From Baffinella frigidus (Eukaryota; Cryptophyceae; Cryptomonadales; Baffinellaceae): DNA of 15,661 nucleotides. A program made the position numbers and the translations under genes. A model generated the notes under the pieces. The model was not told the DNA's origin. It was given only the letters and a program-made list of their open reading frames with translations, and ran no database searches. Below, in pieces: positions 13,850-15,661 of the stretch. The stretch covers positions 1 through 15,661 of the forward strand of contig MU648297.1 in NCBI GenBank assembly GCA_026770585.1, in the 5' to 3' direction. Position 1 is the first letter of the stretch, and the number at the start of each line of letters is the position of its first letter.

Positions 13850-14947
13850 ATGTCGACTGTTCATAGCTATACTATTAAAAGAACGACCTGGCATATCGAG
13901 ACGAGCCCAACAGGACACCAACACACGAAAAGGCCACAACACCAGAGAACCCAGTTTATAATGGATCCACGTCATATCTACAATACAAACAGCATGCCTA
14001 GTAATTCCGAGGAGAGTATGCACGCCCGTATATCTAACGTGATCATGGACGCAATTACGGGCCAGACGGGCGCCATATCAATGGGTCCTGGATTTGGAAC
14101 CACCGGGTCACGCGCCAGACGCAAAAAGAACCTCAACCAGCAGAACTCCAACCAGCAGAACTCCAACCATCAGAACTCCAACCAGCAGAACTCCAACCAC
14201 CAGAACTCCAACCAGCAGAACTCCAACCACCAGAACTCCAACCACCAGACCCCCAACCACCAGAACCCCAACCACCAGACCCCCAACCACCAGAACCCCA
14301 ACTACCCTCCCCCCAACGCGCCCGATCGTGAGAATACAGCCAAACAGATGGCGTTTCTCATGCAAGAGCGCAAGTCCATGCAGGAAGAACTACAGGAGAC
14401 CAATAGAACTCTACATGAAATAGGTCAACGGGAAGAGTTGGTCGAAAAAAAATGCAACGATTCGAACGGACCTGGACAAGGCCAATCAAAAACCAAACGT
14501 AAGCAGCAATACACCGCTGGAGACACCCGACCACGTAAGGACAGGCCGTGGAGAGAGCACAATCCTTCCCACTGGGTTGTAACGCATCTCTCTGACACCG
14601 ACAAGGCGGTGCAAGATGCATGCCACGCGATCGGAGATACCCCACAGAAATCCCATTCCAACCGCAAACATGCATGTAAACCGGATATAATACCTCAAGA
14701 AGAATCCAGAGCGTGGGGGCTGGCGGAGAGGGCCGAAGAGAAGCGACGGGAGCTGCCGGAGAGGGCCGAAGAGAAGCGACGGGAGCTGCCGGAGAGGGTC
14801 GAAGAGAAGCGACGGGAGCTGGCGGAGAGGGCCGATGAGAAGCTATTGGTATACGCCTCCGAGATGAAGCGACTGATGAAGGCTCACGACGAGGATATCG
14901 CGCGAAAAAATCAGGCCGGGCGGATGGCTATGTCCCGTCGACGTTAA
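13850..14947 (+). CDS. Asn/Gln-repeat and coiled-coil protein
   Basis: 365 residues. An N-terminal basic region is followed by eleven pentapeptide units of NQQNS/NHQNS/NHQTP type (14135-14299), a polar low-complexity stretch like prion-like or phase-separating domains. Next come a helix (MAFLMQERKSMQEELQETNRTLHEIG), likely coiled coil, and a basic Lys/Arg-rich part. About 3.6 copies of an 11-residue charged repeat (LPERAEEKRRE) follow, with the 11-residue period of a long right-handed or hendecad coiled coil. The C-terminus is basic (RMAMSRRR). It may be a structural or scaffold protein, perhaps of a viral compartment or tegument-like layer; that is inference. An alternative ATG is at 13961, but the TATA spacing supports 13850. 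Confidence 0.75.
   Translation: MSTVHSYTIKRTTWHIETSPTGHQHTKRPQHQRTQFIMDPRHIYNTNSMPSNSEESMHARISNVIMDAITGQTGAISMGPGFGTTGSRARRKKNLNQQNSNQQNSNHQNSNQQNSNHQNSNQQNSNHQNSNHQTPNHQNPNHQTPNHQNPNYPPPNAPDRENTAKQMAFLMQERKSMQEELQETNRTLHEIGQREELVEKKCNDSNGPGQGQSKTKRKQQYTAGDTRPRKDRPWREHNPSHWVVTHLSDTDKAVQDACHAIGDTPQKSHSNRKHACKPDIIPQEESRAWGLAERAEEKRRELPERAEEKRRELPERVEEKRRELAERADEKLLVYASEMKRLMKAHDEDIARKNQAGRMAMSRRR
14135..14299 (+). repeat. 15-bp repeat, eleven units
   Basis: AACCASCAGAACTCC-like units repeat exactly every 15 nt for 165 nt, encoding NQQNS or NHQNS. The last units drift to CCCC (Pro) in place of TCC (Ser), showing two generations of expansion. Confidence 0.9.
14720..14842 (+). repeat. 33-bp repeat encoding an 11-residue charged unit
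   Basis: Units start at 14720, 14753, 14786 and 14819 (the last partial) with near identity at the nucleotide level. Confidence 0.9.
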
Positions 14948-15153
14948 GAAGCACCCGTCAACCGCCAACATATGCGACATGCATGCGCCGGCGTTGCTCA
15001 GTGTGTGTAGGTGTGTAGGTGTGTGGGTGCAGCCTGGCTCTGGCAGGCTGTAGCCTGTCTCTGGCCTGGCTCTGGTAGGCTGTAGCCTGGCTCCACCTCC
15101 GCTTCCCAGGCCTAGCGCTAGTCTAGCTTCAATGCCTGTACCGACATCGCTAC
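14948..15153. repeat. Intergenic GT microsatellite and GGCTCTGG-type repeats
   Basis: About 15000-15028 is a (GTGTGTAG)n-like stretch. About 15030-15092 holds three imperfect copies of a unit around CCTGGCTCTGGYAGGCTGTAG, rich in CAGCCTGG. There is no coding signal that looks real, and no AATAAA for the gene ending at 14947. Confidence 0.7.
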
Positions 15154-15160
15154 TATAAAA
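15154..15160 (+). promoter_or_regulatory. TATA box of the 15193 gene
   Basis: TATAAAA, canonical, 39 nt before the ATG at 15193. Confidence 0.7.
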
Positions 15161-15192
15161 AGACGGGTTCTGGGTACAACGCAGTACCGAAT

Positions 15193-15597
15193 ATGGGGGA
15201 TGATGATGGTAGCGATGATCCATATCAGATCATGCACCTGGTGTTTGTGGACCGCTTGTGGGGTCATCAATCCCGTTACCTGGAGGAGGATGCACTCATA
15301 CGCATGACAGATATCGTGCGTAACGGCGCCCTTTCACAGGGTCTTAGAGGGATACAGGCGGTGATCGATATGATGAATAAGGATATAAACATGCAGAAAT
15401 ATCAAAAGCTCGGGTGCAAAATTTTCGGTCGTATAGCTACCCCCACGCTGCCCACCCGTCTGCCCCCCAAAGCGTTTACTTTCATGATGGATGAGATAGA
15501 GGAGGTGGTGGATAGGGCGACTCGCGCGTACAAGTACTGTGAATGGGCGTGGGATGCAGATAAGATGTTGGGGTACATTCAAAAAATTCGTGACTAA
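15193..15597 (+). CDS. Short helical protein of unknown function
   Basis: 134 residues; I do not recognise it. An acidic start (MGDDDGSDDP) leads into amphipathic helices (LEEDALIRMTDIVRNGAL; GLRGIQAVIDMMNKDI), a Pro-rich linker (TPTLPTRLPPKAF) and a second helical part (MMDEIEEVVDRATRAYKYCEWAWDADKML). There are no transmembrane segments or Cys clusters. The canonical TATA box and clean frame make it a real gene. No poly(A) signal is seen in the 64 nt left before the window ends, so its 3' end may lie beyond. Confidence 0.75.
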   Translation: MGDDDGSDDPYQIMHLVFVDRLWGHQSRYLEEDALIRMTDIVRNGALSQGLRGIQAVIDMMNKDINMQKYQKLGCKIFGRIATPTLPTRLPPKAFTFMMDEIEEVVDRATRAYKYCEWAWDADKMLGYIQKIRD

Positions 15598-15661
15598 ATA
15601 CACACTTGACGCCGGAGCTCCCAACAAAAGCAGCAGACACTGGAACTTTCCACGACCGTGG

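Noticed and set aside
14843-15223. Minus-strand 126-residue frame near the right end
   Set aside because: It is made of intergenic repeats and antisense of two genes, with no promoter or recognisable domain.
1-15661. Bacterial or phage origin
   Set aside because: No Shine-Dalgarno pattern, introns needed in two genes, TATA and AATAAA signals, and ankyrin, IQ and mucin-like proteins all point to a eukaryotic setting.

Overview
This window looks like part of a large eukaryotic DNA virus genome whose genes are transcribed in the host nucleus; an integrated or episomal copy is also possible. Genes lie densely on both strands. Most have a TATA-like box about 34-45 nt before the ATG, and many have an AATAAA poly(A) signal at or just after the stop. 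At least two genes can only be read sensibly if GT-AG introns are removed. I see no bacterial promoters, ribosome-binding sites, rRNA or tRNA. One protein resembles heliorhodopsin, one may have a histone fold, and two carry ankyrin repeats. As I recall, heliorhodopsins, histones and introns are described for mirusviruses (Mirusviricota), so a mirusvirus-like element of a protist is my best guess. No capsid, polymerase or terminase gene is present to prove it.

Layout. Positions 1-1228 (+) hold the end of a Thr-rich, mucin-like, single-pass membrane protein with tandem repeats. Positions 1304-1731 (-) hold a two-exon gene. Positions 2188-3844 (+) hold a five-exon gene with Lys/Ala/Pro repeats; its third intron encloses a small membrane-protein gene on the opposite strand (2788-3006) with its own TATA box. 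Then come an ankyrin plus F-box-like gene (4132-4980), a second ankyrin gene (5179-6228), a small RRM-like gene (6428-6808) and an unknown gene (6911-7645). The last two ankyrin/RRM genes are linked by a duplicated promoter cassette.

Positions 7801-9591 (-) hold a 596-residue IQ/TCP11-like protein. It diverges from 9868-11106 (+), a Cys-rich probable zinc-binding nuclear protein with an acidic tail. Positions 11331-12500 (+) encode a heliorhodopsin-like membrane protein that seems to lack both the retinal-binding Lys and the counterion Glu. Positions 12519-13232 (-) hold a repeat-rich Gly/His/Cys protein and 13374-13679 (-) a small possible histone-fold protein. Positions 13850-14947 (+) hold an Asn/Gln-repeat and coiled-coil protein, and 15193-15597 (+) a short helical protein of unknown role.

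The genes suggest host-interaction and surface functions (mucin-like protein, ankyrin/F-box proteins, membrane proteins) mixed with nuclear or DNA/RNA-associated proteins (basic repeat protein, Cys-rich acidic protein, RRM-like and histone-like proteins). In-frame tandem repeats in at least five genes point to active repeat expansion. All functional calls come from reading motifs by eye.
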